The notes beneath the pieces are model-generated. The model worked only from the letters and a program-made list of their open reading frames with translations, was not told the origin of the DNA and made no database searches. From contig JAKZAP010000116.1 of assembly GCA_023053575.1 (NCBI GenBank), positions 1 to 64,000 on the forward strand: a stretch of 64,000 bases of DNA, written 5' to 3'. The stretch comes from Branchinecta lynchi. Lineage: Eukaryota; Arthropoda; Branchiopoda; Anostraca; Branchinectidae. How positions within the stretch are numbered: the first letter of the stretch is position 1; every line of letters starts with the position of its first letter. This document shows positions 34,974 to 48,200 of this stretch, in pieces. The position numbers and the translations under genes are program-made.

Positions 34974-37900
34974 AAGGTTGGTTTTCCCGCAGGGTTGCTT
35001 TCCCCATAAGGTTGGTTTTCCCACAAGTTTTGTTTTCCCGCAGGGTTTGTTTTCCCACAAGGTTAGTTTTCCCGCAAGGTTTGTTTTCCCACAAGGTTAG
35101 TTTTCCCACAAGGTTTGTTTCCCCACAAGGTTTGTTTCCCCACAAGGTTTGTTTCCCCACAAGGTTTGTTTTCCCACAAGGATTGTTTTCTCACAAGGTT
35201 TGTTTTCCCACTGTGTTGGTTTTCCCAAAAGGTTCGCTTTCCCGCAAGGTTGGTTTTCCCCCAAGGTTGGTTTTCCCGCAGGGTTTGTTTTCCCACAAGG
35301 TTAGTTTTCCCGCAAGGTTTGTTTCCCCAAAAGGTTTGTTTCCCACAAGGTTGGTTTTCCCACAAGGCTAGTTTTCCCACAAGGTTTGTTTCTTCACAAG
35401 GTTTGTTTCCCCACAAGGTTTGTTTTCCCACAAGGATTGTTTTCTCACAAGGTTAGTTTTCCCACAAGGTTTGTTTTCCCACAAGGTTTGTTTTCCCGAA
35501 AGGTTTGTTTCCCCACAAGGTTGGTTTTCCCACAAGGTTGGTTTTCCCGCAGGGTTTGTTTTCCCACAAGGTTCGTTTTCCCGCAAGGTTTGTTTTCCCA
35601 CAAGGTTAGTTTTCCCACAAGGTTTGTTTTCCCACAAGGTTTGTTTTCCCGAAAGGTTTGTTTCCCCACAAGGTTGGTTTTCCCACAAGTATTGTTTTCT
35701 CACAAGGTTAGTTTTCCCACAAGGTTTGTTTTCCCACAAGGTTTGTTTTCCCACAAGGTTTGTTTTCCCACAAGGTTTTTTTTCCCACAAGGTTCGTTTT
35801 CCCGAAAGGTTTGTTTCCCCACAAGGTTGGTTTTCCCACAAGGTTGGTTTTCCCGCAGGGTTTGTTTTCCCACAAGGTTCGTTTTCCCGCAAGGTTTGTT
35901 TTCCCACAAGGTTAGTTTTCCCACAAGGTTTGTTTTCCCACAAGGTTTTTTTCACCACAAGTATTGTTTCCCCACAAGGTTTGTTTCCCCACAAGGTTTG
36001 TTTTCCCACAAGTATTGTTTTCTCACAAGGTTTGTTTTCCCACTGTTTTGGTTTTCCCAAAAGGTTCGCTTTCCCGCAAGGTTGGTTTTCCCACAAGGTT
36101 GGTTTTCCCGCAGGGTTTGTTTCCCCATAAGGTTGGTTTTCCCACAAGGTTTGTTTTCTCACAAGGTTTGTTTTCCCACAAGGTTTGTTTCCCCCCAAGG
36201 TTTGTTTTCCCACAAGGATTGTTTTCTCACAAGGTTTGATTTCCCACTAGGTTTGTTTCCCCACAAGGTTTGTTTTCCCACATGGTTTCTTTTCCCCCAA
36301 GGTTGGTTTTCCCGCAAGGTTGGTTTTCCCACAAGGTTTTTTTCCCACTGTGTTGGTTTTCCCAAAAGGTTCGCTTTCCCGCAAGGTTGGTTTTCCCACA
36401 AGGTTGGTTTTCCCGCAGGGTTTGTTTCCCCATAAGGTAGGTTTCCCCAAAAGGTTCGCTTTCCCGCAAGGCTGGTTTTCCCACAAGGTTTGTTTCCCCA
36501 CAATGTTTGTTTTCTCACAAGGTTTGTTTTCCCACAAGGTTGGTTTTCCCACAAGGTTGGTTTTCCCGAAAGGTTTGTTTCCCCACAAGGTTGGTTTTCC
36601 CACAAGGCTGGTTTTCCCGCAGGGTTTGTTTTCCCACAAGGTTAGTTTTCCCGCAAGGTTTGTTTTCCCACAAGGTTAGTTTTCCCACAAGGTTTGTTTC
36701 CCCACAAGGTTTGTTTCCCCACAAGGTTTTTTTTCCCACAAGGATTGTTTTCTCACAAGGTTTGTTTTCCCACTGTCTTGGTTTTCCCAAAAGGTTCGCT
36801 TTCCCGCAAGGCTGGTTTTCCCACAAGGTTTGTTTCCCCACAATGTTTGTTTTCTCACAAGGTTTGTTTTTCCACAAGGTTGGTTTTCCCGAAAGGTTTG
36901 TTTCCCCACAATGTTTGTTTTCCCACAAGGTTGGTTTTCCCACAAGGTTGGTTTTCCCGCAGGGTTGCTTTCCCCATAAGGTTGGTTTTCCCACAAGGTT
37001 TGTTTTCCCGCAGGGTTTGTTTTCCCACAAGGTTAGTTTTCCCGCAAGGTTTGTTTCCCCACAAGGTTTGTTTCCCCACAAGGTTTGTTTTCCCACAATG
37101 ATTGTTTTCTCACAAGGTTTGTTTTCCCACTGTGTTGGTTTTCCCAAAAGGTTCGCTTTCCCGCAAGGTTGGTTTTCCCCCAAGGTTGGTTTTCCCGCAG
37201 GGTTGGTTTTCCCACAAGGTTAGTTTTCCCGCAAGGTTTGTTTTCCCACAAGGTTTGTTTTCCCACTGTGTTGGTTTTCCCAAAAGGTTCGCTTTCCCAC
37301 AAGGTTGGTTTTCCCACAAGGTTGGTTTTCCCACAAGGTTGGTTTTCCCGCAGGGTTGCTTTCCCCATAAGGTTGGTTTTCCCACAAGTTTTGTTTTCCC
37401 GCAGGGTTTGTTTTCCCACAAGGTTAGTTTTCCCGCAAGGTTTGTTTTCCCACAAGGTTAGTTTTCCCCCAAGGTTTGTTTCCCCACAAGGTTTGTTTCC
37501 CCACAAGGTTTGTTTTCCCACAAGGATTGTTTTCTCACAAGGTTTGTTTTCCCACTGTGTTGGTTTTCCCAAAAGGTTCGCTTTCCCGCAAGGTTGGTTT
37601 TCCCCCAAGGTTGGTTTTCCCGCAGGGTTTGTTTTCCCACAAGGTTAGTTTTCCCGCAAGGTTTGTTTCCCCAAAAGGTTTGTTTTCCCACAAGGTTTGT
37701 TTTCCCACTGTGTTGGTTTTCCCAAAAGGTTCGCTTTCCCACAAGGTTGGTTTTCCCACAAGGTTGGTTTTCCCACAAGGCTAGTTTTCCCACAAGGTTT
37801 GTTTCTTCACAAGGTTTGTTTCCCCACAAGGTTTGTTTTCCCACAAGGATTGTTTTCTCACAAGGTTCGTTTTCCCACTGTGTTGGTTTTCCCAAAAGGT

Positions 37901-40900
37901 TCGCTTTCCCGCAAGGTTTGTTTTCCCACAAGGTTAGTTTTCCCACAAGGTTTGTTTCCCCACAAGGTTTGTTTCCCCACAAGGTTTGTTTTCCCACAAG
38001 TATTGTTTTCTCACAAGGTTTGTTTTCCCACTGTTTTGGTTTTCCCAAAAGGTTCGCTTTCCCGCAAGGTTGGTTTTCCCACAAGGTTGGTTTTCCCGCA
38101 GGGTTTGTTTCCCCATAAGGTTGGTTTTCCCACAAGGTTTGTTTTCTCACAAGGTTTGTTTTCCCACAAGGTTTGTTTTCCCACAAGGTTTGTTTTCCCA
38201 CAAGTTTCGTTTTCCCGCAGGGTTTGTTTTCCCACAAGGTTAGTTTTCCCGAAAGGTTTGTTTCCCCACAAGGTTGGTTTTCCCGCAGGGTTTGTTTTCC
38301 CACAAGGTTAGTTTCCCCGCAAGGTTTGTTTCCCCCCAAGGTTTGTTTTCCCACAAGGATTGTTTTCTCACAAGGTTTGTTTTCCCACTAGGTTTGTTTC
38401 CCCACAAGGTTTGTTTTCCCACATGGTTTCTTTTCCCCCAAGGTTGGTTTTCCCGCAAGGTTGGTTTTGCCACAAGGTTGGTTTTCCCGCAGGGTTTGTT
38501 TCCCCATAAGGTTGGTTTTCCCACAAGGTTTGTTTTCTCACAAGGTTTGTTTTCCCACAAGGTTTGTTTTCCCACAAGGTTTGTTTTCCAACAAGGTTCG
38601 TTTTCCCGCAGGGTTTGTTTTCCCACAAGGTTAGTTTTCCCGAAAGGTTTGTTTCCCCACAAGGTTGGTTTTCCCACAAGGTTGGTTTTCCCGCAGGGTT
38701 TGTTTTCCCACAAGCTTTGTTTTCCCCCAAGGTTGGTTTTCCCGCAAGGTTGTTTTTCCCACAAGGTTTGTTTTCCCACTGTGTTGGTTTTCCCAAAAGG
38801 TTCGCTTTCCCGCAAGGTTGGTTTTCCCACAAGGTTTGTTTCCCCACAAGTTTTGTTTTCCCATAAGGTTTGTTTTCCCACAAGTTTTGTTTTCCCACAA
38901 GTTTGTTTTCCCACAAGGTTTGTTTTCTCACAAGGTTGGTTTTCCCGCAAGGTTGGTTTTCCCTCAAGGTTTGTGTTCCCACTGTGTTGGTTTTCCCAAA
39001 AGGTTCGCTTTCCCACAAGGTTGGTTTTCCCACAAGGTGGTTTTCCCGCAGGGTTGCTTTCCCCATAAGGTTTGTTTTCCCACAAGGTTTATTTTCCCAC
39101 AAGGTTTGTTTTCCCACAAGGTTTGTTTTCCCGAAAGGTTTGTTTCCCCACAAGGTTGGTTTTCCCACAAGGTTGGTTTTCCCGCAGGGTTTGTTTTCTC
39201 ACAAGGTTAGTTTTCCCGCAAGGTTTGTTTTCCCACAAGGTTAGTTTTCCCACAAGGTTTGTTTCCCCACAAGGTTTTTTTCCCCACAAGGTTTGTTTTC
39301 CCACAAGGATTGTTTTCTCACAAGGTTTGTTTTCCCACTGTGTTGGTTTTCCCAAAAGGTTCGCTTTCCCGCAAGGTTGGTTTTCCCACAAGGTTGGTTT
39401 TCCCGCAGGGTTTGTTTTCCCACAAGGTTAGTATCCCCGAAAGGTTTGTTTCCCCACAAGGTTTGTTTTCCCACAAGGGTTGTTTTCTCACAAGGTTTGT
39501 TTTCCCACTAGGTTTGTTTCCCCACAAGGTGTGTTTTCCCACAAGGTTTGTTTTCCCCAAAGGTTGGTTTTCCCGCATGGTTGGTTTTCCCACAAGGTTT
39601 GTTTTCCCACTGTGTTGGTTTTCCCAAAAGGTTCGCTTTCCCACAAGGTTGGTTTTCCCACAAGGTTGGTTTTCCCGCAGGGTTGCTTTCCCCATAAGGT
39701 TAGTTTTCCCACAAGGTTTGTTTCCCCACAAGGTTTGTTTCCCCACAAGGTTTGTTTTCCCACAAGGATTGTTTTCTCACAAGGTTTGTTTTCCCACTGT
39801 GTTGATTTTCCCAAGAGGTTCGCTTTCCCGCAAGGTTCGCTTTCCCGCAAGGTTCGCTTTCCCGCAAGGTTGGTTTTCCCACAAGGTTTGTTTTCTCACA
39901 AGGTATGTTTTCCCACTAGGTTTTTGTTTCCCCACAAGGTTTGTTTTCTCACAAAGTTTGTTTTCCCACAAGGTTTGTTTTCCCACAAGGTTTGTTTTCC
40001 CACAAGGTTTGTTTTGCCACAAGGTTGGTTTTCCCGAAAGGTTTGTTTCCCCACAAGGTTGGTTTTCCCACAAGGTTGGTTTTCCCGCAGGGTTTGTTTT
40101 CCCACAAGGTTCGTTTTCCCGCAAGGTTTGTTTTCCCACAAGGTTAGTTTTCCCACAAGGTTTGTTTTCCCACAAGGTTTGTTTCCCCACAAGTATTGTT
40201 TTCCCACTGTTTTGGTTTTCCCATAAAGTTGTCTTTCCCACAAGGTTTGTTTTCCCACAAGGTTTGTTTTCCCTCAAGATTTGTTTTTCCTCTGGGTTGG
40301 TTTTCCCACAAGGTTGGTTTTCCCACAGCGTTAGTTTTCTCACAAGGTTGGTTTTCCCACAAGGTTTGTTTCCCCACAAGGTTGGTTTTCCCGCAGGGTT
40401 TGTTTTCCCACAAGGTTAGTTTTCCCGCAAGGTTTGTTTCCCCACAAGGTTTGTTTTCCCACAAGGTTTGTTTTCCCACTGTGTTGGTTTTCCCAAAAGG
40501 TTCGCTTTCCCAAAAGGTTGGTTTTCCCACAAGGTTGGTTCTCCCACAAGGTTGGTTTTCCCGCAGGGTTGCTTTCCCCATAAGGTAGGTTTCCCCAAAA
40601 GGTTCGCTTTCCCGCAAGGCTGGTTTTCCCACAAGGTTTGTTTCCCCACAATGTTTGTTTTCTCACAAGGTTTGTTTTCCCACAAGGTTGGTTTTCCCAC
40701 AAGGATGGTTTTCCCGAAAGGTTTGTTTCCCCACAAGGTTGGTTTTCCCACAAGGCTGGTTTTCCCGCAGGGTTTGTTTTCCCACAAGGTTAGTTTTCCC
40801 GCAAGGTTTGTTTTCCCACAAGATTAGTTTTCCCACAAATTTTGTTTCCCCACAAGGTTTGTTTCCCCACAAGGTTTGTTTTCCCACAAGGATTGTTTTC

Positions 40901-43900
40901 TCACAAGGTTTGTTTTCCCACTGTCTTGGTTTTCCCAAAAGGTTCGCTTTCCCGCAAGGCTGGTTTTCCCACAAGGTTTGTTTCCCCACAATGTTTGTTT
41001 TCCCACTGTGTTGGTTTTCCCAAAAGGTTCGCTTTCCCAAAAGGTTGGTTTTCCCACAAGGTTGGTTTTCCCACAAGGTTGGTTTTCCCACAAGGTTGGT
41101 TTTCCCGCAGGGTTGCTTTCCCCATAAGGTTGGTTTCCCCAAAAGGTTCGCTTTCCCGCAAGGCTGGTTTTCCCACAAGGTTTGTTTCCCCACAATGTTT
41201 GTTTTCTCACAAGGTTTGTTTTCCCACTGTGTTGGTTTTCCCAAAAGGTTCGCTTTCCCGCAAGGTTGGTTTTCCCACAAGGTTTGTTTCCCCACAAGGT
41301 TTGTTTTCCCACAAGGTTTGTTTTCCCACAAGGTTTGTTTTCCCGAAAGGTTTGTTTCCCCACAAGGTTGGTTTTCCCACAAGGTTGGTTTTCCCGCAGG
41401 GTTTGTTTTCCCACAAGGTTAGTTTTCCCGCAAGGTTTGTTTCCCCACAAGGTTTGTTTTCCCACAAGGTTTGTTTTCCCACTGTGTTGGTTTTCCTAAA
41501 AGGTTCGCTTTCCCAAAAGGTTGGTTTTCCCACAAGGTTGGTTTTTCCACAAGGTTGGTTTTCCCGCAGGGTTGCTTCCCCCATAAGGTTGGTTTTCCCA
41601 AAAGGTTCGCTATCCCGCAAGGCTGGTTTTCCAACAAGGTTTGTTTCCCCACAATGTTTGTTTTCTCACAAGGTTTGTTTTCCCACAAGGTTGGTTTTCC
41701 CGAAAGGTTTATTTCCCCACAAGGTTGGTTTTCCCACAAGGCTGGTTTTCCCGCAGGGTTTGTTTTCCCACAAGGTTAGTTTTCCCGCAAGGTTTGTTTT
41801 CCCACAAGGTTAGTTTTCCCACAAGGTTTGTTTCCCCACAAGGTTTGTTTCCCCACAAGGTTTGTTTTCCCACAAGGATTGTTTTCCCGCAGGGTTTGTT
41901 TTCCCACAAGGTTAGTTTTCCCGCAAGGTTTGTTTTCCCACAAGGTTAGTTTTCCCACAAGGTTTGTTTCCCCACAAGGTTTGTTTCCCCACAAGGTTTG
42001 TTTCCCCACAAGGTTTGTTTTCCCACAAGGATTGTTTTCCCGCAGGGTTTGTTTTCCCACAAGGTTAGTTTTCCCGCAAGGTTTGTTTTCCCGCAAGGTT
42101 CGCTTTCCCGCAAGGTTGGTTTTCCCACAAGGTTTGTTTTCTCACAAGGTTTGTTTTCCCACTAGGTTTGTTTCCCCACAAGGTTTGTTTTCTCACAAGG
42201 TTTGTTTTCCCACTAGGTTTGTTTCCCCACAAGGTTTGTTTTCTCACAAGGTTTGTTTTCCCACAAGGTTTATTTTCCCACAAGGTTTGTTTTCCCACAA
42301 GGTTTGTTTTGCCACAAGGTTGGTTTTCCAGAAAGGTTTGTTTCCCCACAAGGTTGGTTTTCCCACAAGGTTTGTTTTCCCGCAGGGTTTGTTTTCCCAC
42401 AAGGTTAGTTTTCCCGCAAGGTTTGTTTTCCCACAAGGTTAGTTTTCCCACAAGGTTTGTTTCCCCACAAGGTTTGTTTCCCCACAAGGTTTGTTTTCCC
42501 ACAAGGATTGTTTTCTCACAAGGTTTGTTTACCCACAAGGTTTGTTTTCCCCCAAGGTTGGTTTTCCCGCAAGGTTGGTTTTCCCATAAGGTTGGCTTTC
42601 CCGCTAGGTTTGTTTCCCCACAAGGTTTGTTTTCCCACAAGGTTTGTTTACCCCCAAGGTTGGTTTTCCCACTAGGTTTGTTTCCCCACAAGGTTTGTTT
42701 TCTCACAAGGTTTGTTTTCCCACAAGGTTTGTTTTCCCACAAGGTTTGTTTTCCCACAAGGTTTTTTTTCCCACAAGGTTCGTTTTCCCGAAAGGTTTGT
42801 TTCCCCACAAGGTTGGTTTTTCCACAAGGTTGGTTTTCCCGCAGGGTTTGTTTTCCCACAAGGTTCGTTTTCCCGCAAGGTTTGTTTTCCCACAAGGTTA
42901 GTTTTCCCACAAGGTTTGTTTTCCCACAAGGTTTGTTTCCCCACAAGTATTGTTTTGCCACTGTTTTGGTTTTCCCATAAGGTTGTCTTTCCCACAAGGT
43001 TTGTTTTCCCACAAGGTTTGTTTTCCCTCAAGATTTGTTTTTCCTCTGGGTTGGTTTTCCCACAAGGTTGGTTTTCCCACAGCGTTAGTTTTCTCACAAG
43101 GTTGGTTTTCCCACAAGGTTTGTTTCCCCACAAGGTTGGTTTTCCCGCAGGGTTTGTTTTCCCACAAGGTTAGTTTTCCCGCAAGGTTTGTTTCCCCACA
43201 AGGTTTGTTTTCCCACAAGGTTTGTTTTCCCACTGTGTTGGTTTTCCCAAAAGGTTCGCTTTCCCAAAAGGTTGGTATTCCCACAAGGTTGGTTCTCCCA
43301 CAAGGTTGGTTTTCCCGCAGGGTTGCTTTCCCCATAAGGTAGGTTTCCCCAAAAGGTTCGCTTTCCCGCCAGGCTGGTTTTCCCACAAGGTTTGTTTCCC
43401 CACAATGTTTGTTTTCTCACAAGGTTTGTTTTCCCACAAGGTTGGTTTTCCCACAAGGTTGGTTTTCCCGAAAGGTTTGTTTCCCCACAAGGTTGGTTTT
43501 CCCACAAGGCTGGTTTTCCCGCAGGGTTTGTTTTCCCACAAGGTTAGTTTTCCCGCAAGGTTTGTTTTCCCACAAGGTTAGTTTTCCCACAAGGTTTGTT
43601 TCCCCACAAGGTTTGTTTCCCCACAAGGTTTTTTTTCCCACAAGGATTGTTTTCTCACAAGGTTTGTTTTCCCACTGTCTTGGTTTTCCCAAAAGGTTCG
43701 CTTTCCCGCAAGGCTGGTTTTCCCACAAGGTTTGTTTCCCCACAATGTTTGTTTTCTCACAATGTTTGTTTTCCCACTGTGTTGGTTTTCCCGAGAGGTT
43801 CGCTTTCCCGCAAGGTTCGCTTTCCCGCAAGGTTGGTTTTCCCACAAGGTTTGTTTTCTCACAAGGTTTGTTTTCCCACTAGGTTTGTTTCCCCACAAGG

Positions 43901-44527
43901 TTTGTTTTCTCACAAGGTTTGTTTTCCCACAAGGTTTATTTTCCCACAAGGTTTGTTTTCCCACAAGGTTTGTTTTGCCACAAGGTTGGTTTTCCAGAAA
44001 GGTTTGTTTCCCCACAAGGTTGGTTTTCCCACAAGGTTTGTTTTCCCGCAGGGTTTGTTTTCCCACAAGGTTAGTTTTCCCGAGAGGTTTGTTTTCCCAC
44101 AAGGTTAGTTTTCCCACAAGGTTTGTTTCCCCACAAGGTTTGTTTCCCCACAAGGTTTGTTTTCCCACAAGGATTGTTTTCTCACAAGGTTTGTTTACCC
44201 ACAAGGTTTGTTTTCCCCCAAGGTTGGTTTTCCCGCAAGGTTGGTTTTCCCATAAGGTTGGTTTTCCCACAAGGTTGGTTTTCCCACAAGGTTGGTTTTC
44301 TCACAAGGTTTGTTTTCCCACAAGGATTGTTTTCTCACAAGGTTTGTTTACCCACAATGTTTGTTTTCTCACAATGTTTGTTTTCCCACTGTGTTGGTTT
44401 TCCCGAGAGGTTCGCTTTCCCGCAAGGTTCGCTTTCCCGCAAGGTTGGTTTTCCCACAAGGTTTGTTTTCTCACAAGGTTTGTTTTCCCACAAGGATTGT
44501 TTTCTCACAAGGTTTGTTTTCCCACAA
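34974..44527. repeat. Segmental duplication E, copy 1 (9.55 kb)
   Basis: Matches 45289-54842 at a constant offset of 10315 bp with no net indel over 9.55 kb. Comparing the two copies I found only two substitutions: A at 35954 versus C at 46269, and G at 37205 versus T at 47520. Left breakpoint: upstream of 34974 monomer variants differ (CCCACAAGG here, CCCAAAAGG in copy 2). Right breakpoint: an extra A gives CCCACAAAGG at 44521-44530. My comparison was by eye and through translations, so a few more differences may exist. Confidence 0.93.
41828..42100 (-). repeat. 153-bp tandem unit (9 monomers), inside duplication E copy 1
   Basis: ACAAGGATTGTTTTCCCGC occurs 153 bp apart (ATT at 41878 and 42031) with the same following monomers. 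The same pair is present in copy 2 near 52193 and 52346, so this tandem step predates the 10.3-kb duplication. Confidence 0.85.
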
Positions 44528-45288
44528 AGGTTTGTTTTCCCCACTGTTTTCCCACAAGGTTGGTTTTCCCAAAAGGTTCGCTTTCCCACAAGGTTGGTTT
44601 TCCCACAAGGTTGGTTTTCCCACAAGGTTGGTTTTCCCGCAGGGTTGCTTTCCCCATAAGGTTGGTTTTCCCACAAGGTTTGTTTTCCCGCAGGGTTTGT
44701 TTTCCCACAAGGTTAGTTTTCCCGCAAGGTTTGTTTTCCCACAAGGTTTGTTTTCCCACTGTGTTGGTTTTGCCACAAGGTTGGTTTTCCAGAAAGGTTT
44801 GTTTCCCCACAAGGTTGGTTTTCCCACAAGGTTTGTTTTCCCGCAGGGTTTGTTTTCCCACAAGGTTAGTTTTCCCGAAAGGTTGGTTTTGCCACAAGGT
44901 TGGTTTTCCCGCAGGGTTTGTTTCCCCATAAGGTTGGTTTTCCCACAAGGTTTGTTTTCCCACAAGGTTTGTTTTCCCACAAGGTTTGTTTTCCAACAAG
45001 GTTCGTTTCCCAACAAGGTTCGTTTTCCCACAAGGTTTGTTTTCCCACAAGGTTAGTTTTCCCGACAAGGTTTGTTTTCCCCACAAGGTTGGTTTTCCCA
45101 CAAGGTTGGTTTTCCCGCAGGGTTTGTTTTCCCACAAGGTTGGTTTTCCCACAAGTTTTGTTTTCCCGCAGGGTTTGTTTTCCCACAAGGTTAGTTTTCC
45201 CGCAAGGTTTGTTTTCCCACAAGGTTTGTTTTCCCACAAGGTTTGTTTTCCCACTGTGTTGGTTTTCCCAAAAGGTTCGCTTTCCCAA
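44528..45288 (-). repeat. Irregular satellite spacer between the two copies of duplication E
   Basis: 761 bp of satellite that belongs to neither copy of the 9.55-kb duplication. Unit length is unusually irregular: TTTTCCCCACTGTTTTCCC, CAACAAGGTTCGTTTCC twice, CCCGACAAGGTTTG and TTTTCCCCACAAGG break the 17-bp register several times. This suggests repeated end-joining rather than smooth slippage. Confidence 0.85.
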
Positions 45289-48200
45289 AAGGTTGGTTTT
45301 CCCGCAGGGTTGCTTTCCCCATAAGGTTGGTTTTCCCACAAGTTTTGTTTTCCCGCAGGGTTTGTTTTCCCACAAGGTTAGTTTTCCCGCAAGGTTTGTT
45401 TTCCCACAAGGTTAGTTTTCCCACAAGGTTTGTTTCCCCACAAGGTTTGTTTCCCCACAAGGTTTGTTTCCCCACAAGGTTTGTTTTCCCACAAGGATTG
45501 TTTTCTCACAAGGTTTGTTTTCCCACTGTGTTGGTTTTCCCAAAAGGTTCGCTTTCCCGCAAGGTTGGTTTTCCCCCAAGGTTGGTTTTCCCGCAGGGTT
45601 TGTTTTCCCACAAGGTTAGTTTTCCCGCAAGGTTTGTTTCCCCAAAAGGTTTGTTTCCCACAAGGTTGGTTTTCCCACAAGGCTAGTTTTCCCACAAGGT
45701 TTGTTTCTTCACAAGGTTTGTTTCCCCACAAGGTTTGTTTTCCCACAAGGATTGTTTTCTCACAAGGTTAGTTTTCCCACAAGGTTTGTTTTCCCACAAG
45801 GTTTGTTTTCCCGAAAGGTTTGTTTCCCCACAAGGTTGGTTTTCCCACAAGGTTGGTTTTCCCGCAGGGTTTGTTTTCCCACAAGGTTCGTTTTCCCGCA
45901 AGGTTTGTTTTCCCACAAGGTTAGTTTTCCCACAAGGTTTGTTTTCCCACAAGGTTTGTTTTCCCGAAAGGTTTGTTTCCCCACAAGGTTGGTTTTCCCA
46001 CAAGTATTGTTTTCTCACAAGGTTAGTTTTCCCACAAGGTTTGTTTTCCCACAAGGTTTGTTTTCCCACAAGGTTTGTTTTCCCACAAGGTTTTTTTTCC
46101 CACAAGGTTCGTTTTCCCGAAAGGTTTGTTTCCCCACAAGGTTGGTTTTCCCACAAGGTTGGTTTTCCCGCAGGGTTTGTTTTCCCACAAGGTTCGTTTT
46201 CCCGCAAGGTTTGTTTTCCCACAAGGTTAGTTTTCCCACAAGGTTTGTTTTCCCACAAGGTTTTTTTCCCCACAAGTATTGTTTCCCCACAAGGTTTGTT
46301 TCCCCACAAGGTTTGTTTTCCCACAAGTATTGTTTTCTCACAAGGTTTGTTTTCCCACTGTTTTGGTTTTCCCAAAAGGTTCGCTTTCCCGCAAGGTTGG
46401 TTTTCCCACAAGGTTGGTTTTCCCGCAGGGTTTGTTTCCCCATAAGGTTGGTTTTCCCACAAGGTTTGTTTTCTCACAAGGTTTGTTTTCCCACAAGGTT
46501 TGTTTCCCCCCAAGGTTTGTTTTCCCACAAGGATTGTTTTCTCACAAGGTTTGATTTCCCACTAGGTTTGTTTCCCCACAAGGTTTGTTTTCCCACATGG
46601 TTTCTTTTCCCCCAAGGTTGGTTTTCCCGCAAGGTTGGTTTTCCCACAAGGTTTTTTTCCCACTGTGTTGGTTTTCCCAAAAGGTTCGCTTTCCCGCAAG
46701 GTTGGTTTTCCCACAAGGTTGGTTTTCCCGCAGGGTTTGTTTCCCCATAAGGTAGGTTTCCCCAAAAGGTTCGCTTTCCCGCAAGGCTGGTTTTCCCACA
46801 AGGTTTGTTTCCCCACAATGTTTGTTTTCTCACAAGGTTTGTTTTCCCACAAGGTTGGTTTTCCCACAAGGTTGGTTTTCCCGAAAGGTTTGTTTCCCCA
46901 CAAGGTTGGTTTTCCCACAAGGCTGGTTTTCCCGCAGGGTTTGTTTTCCCACAAGGTTAGTTTTCCCGCAAGGTTTGTTTTCCCACAAGGTTAGTTTTCC
47001 CACAAGGTTTGTTTCCCCACAAGGTTTGTTTCCCCACAAGGTTTTTTTTCCCACAAGGATTGTTTTCTCACAAGGTTTGTTTTCCCACTGTCTTGGTTTT
47101 CCCAAAAGGTTCGCTTTCCCGCAAGGCTGGTTTTCCCACAAGGTTTGTTTCCCCACAATGTTTGTTTTCTCACAAGGTTTGTTTTTCCACAAGGTTGGTT
47201 TTCCCGAAAGGTTTGTTTCCCCACAATGTTTGTTTTCCCACAAGGTTGGTTTTCCCACAAGGTTGGTTTTCCCGCAGGGTTGCTTTCCCCATAAGGTTGG
47301 TTTTCCCACAAGGTTTGTTTTCCCGCAGGGTTTGTTTTCCCACAAGGTTAGTTTTCCCGCAAGGTTTGTTTCCCCACAAGGTTTGTTTCCCCACAAGGTT
47401 TGTTTTCCCACAATGATTGTTTTCTCACAAGGTTTGTTTTCCCACTGTGTTGGTTTTCCCAAAAGGTTCGCTTTCCCGCAAGGTTGGTTTTCCCCCAAGG
47501 TTGGTTTTCCCGCAGGGTTTGTTTTCCCACAAGGTTAGTTTTCCCGCAAGGTTTGTTTTCCCACAAGGTTTGTTTTCCCACTGTGTTGGTTTTCCCAAAA
47601 GGTTCGCTTTCCCACAAGGTTGGTTTTCCCACAAGGTTGGTTTTCCCACAAGGTTGGTTTTCCCGCAGGGTTGCTTTCCCCATAAGGTTGGTTTTCCCAC
47701 AAGTTTTGTTTTCCCGCAGGGTTTGTTTTCCCACAAGGTTAGTTTTCCCGCAAGGTTTGTTTTCCCACAAGGTTAGTTTTCCCCCAAGGTTTGTTTCCCC
47801 ACAAGGTTTGTTTCCCCACAAGGTTTGTTTTCCCACAAGGATTGTTTTCTCACAAGGTTTGTTTTCCCACTGTGTTGGTTTTCCCAAAAGGTTCGCTTTC
47901 CCGCAAGGTTGGTTTTCCCCCAAGGTTGGTTTTCCCGCAGGGTTTGTTTTCCCACAAGGTTAGTTTTCCCGCAAGGTTTGTTTCCCCAAAAGGTTTGTTT
48001 TCCCACAAGGTTTGTTTTCCCACTGTGTTGGTTTTCCCAAAAGGTTCGCTTTCCCACAAGGTTGGTTTTCCCACAAGGTTGGTTTTCCCACAAGGCTAGT
48101 TTTCCCACAAGGTTTGTTTCTTCACAAGGTTTGTTTCCCCACAAGGTTTGTTTTCCCACAAGGATTGTTTTCTCACAAGGTTCGTTTTCCCACTGTGTTG

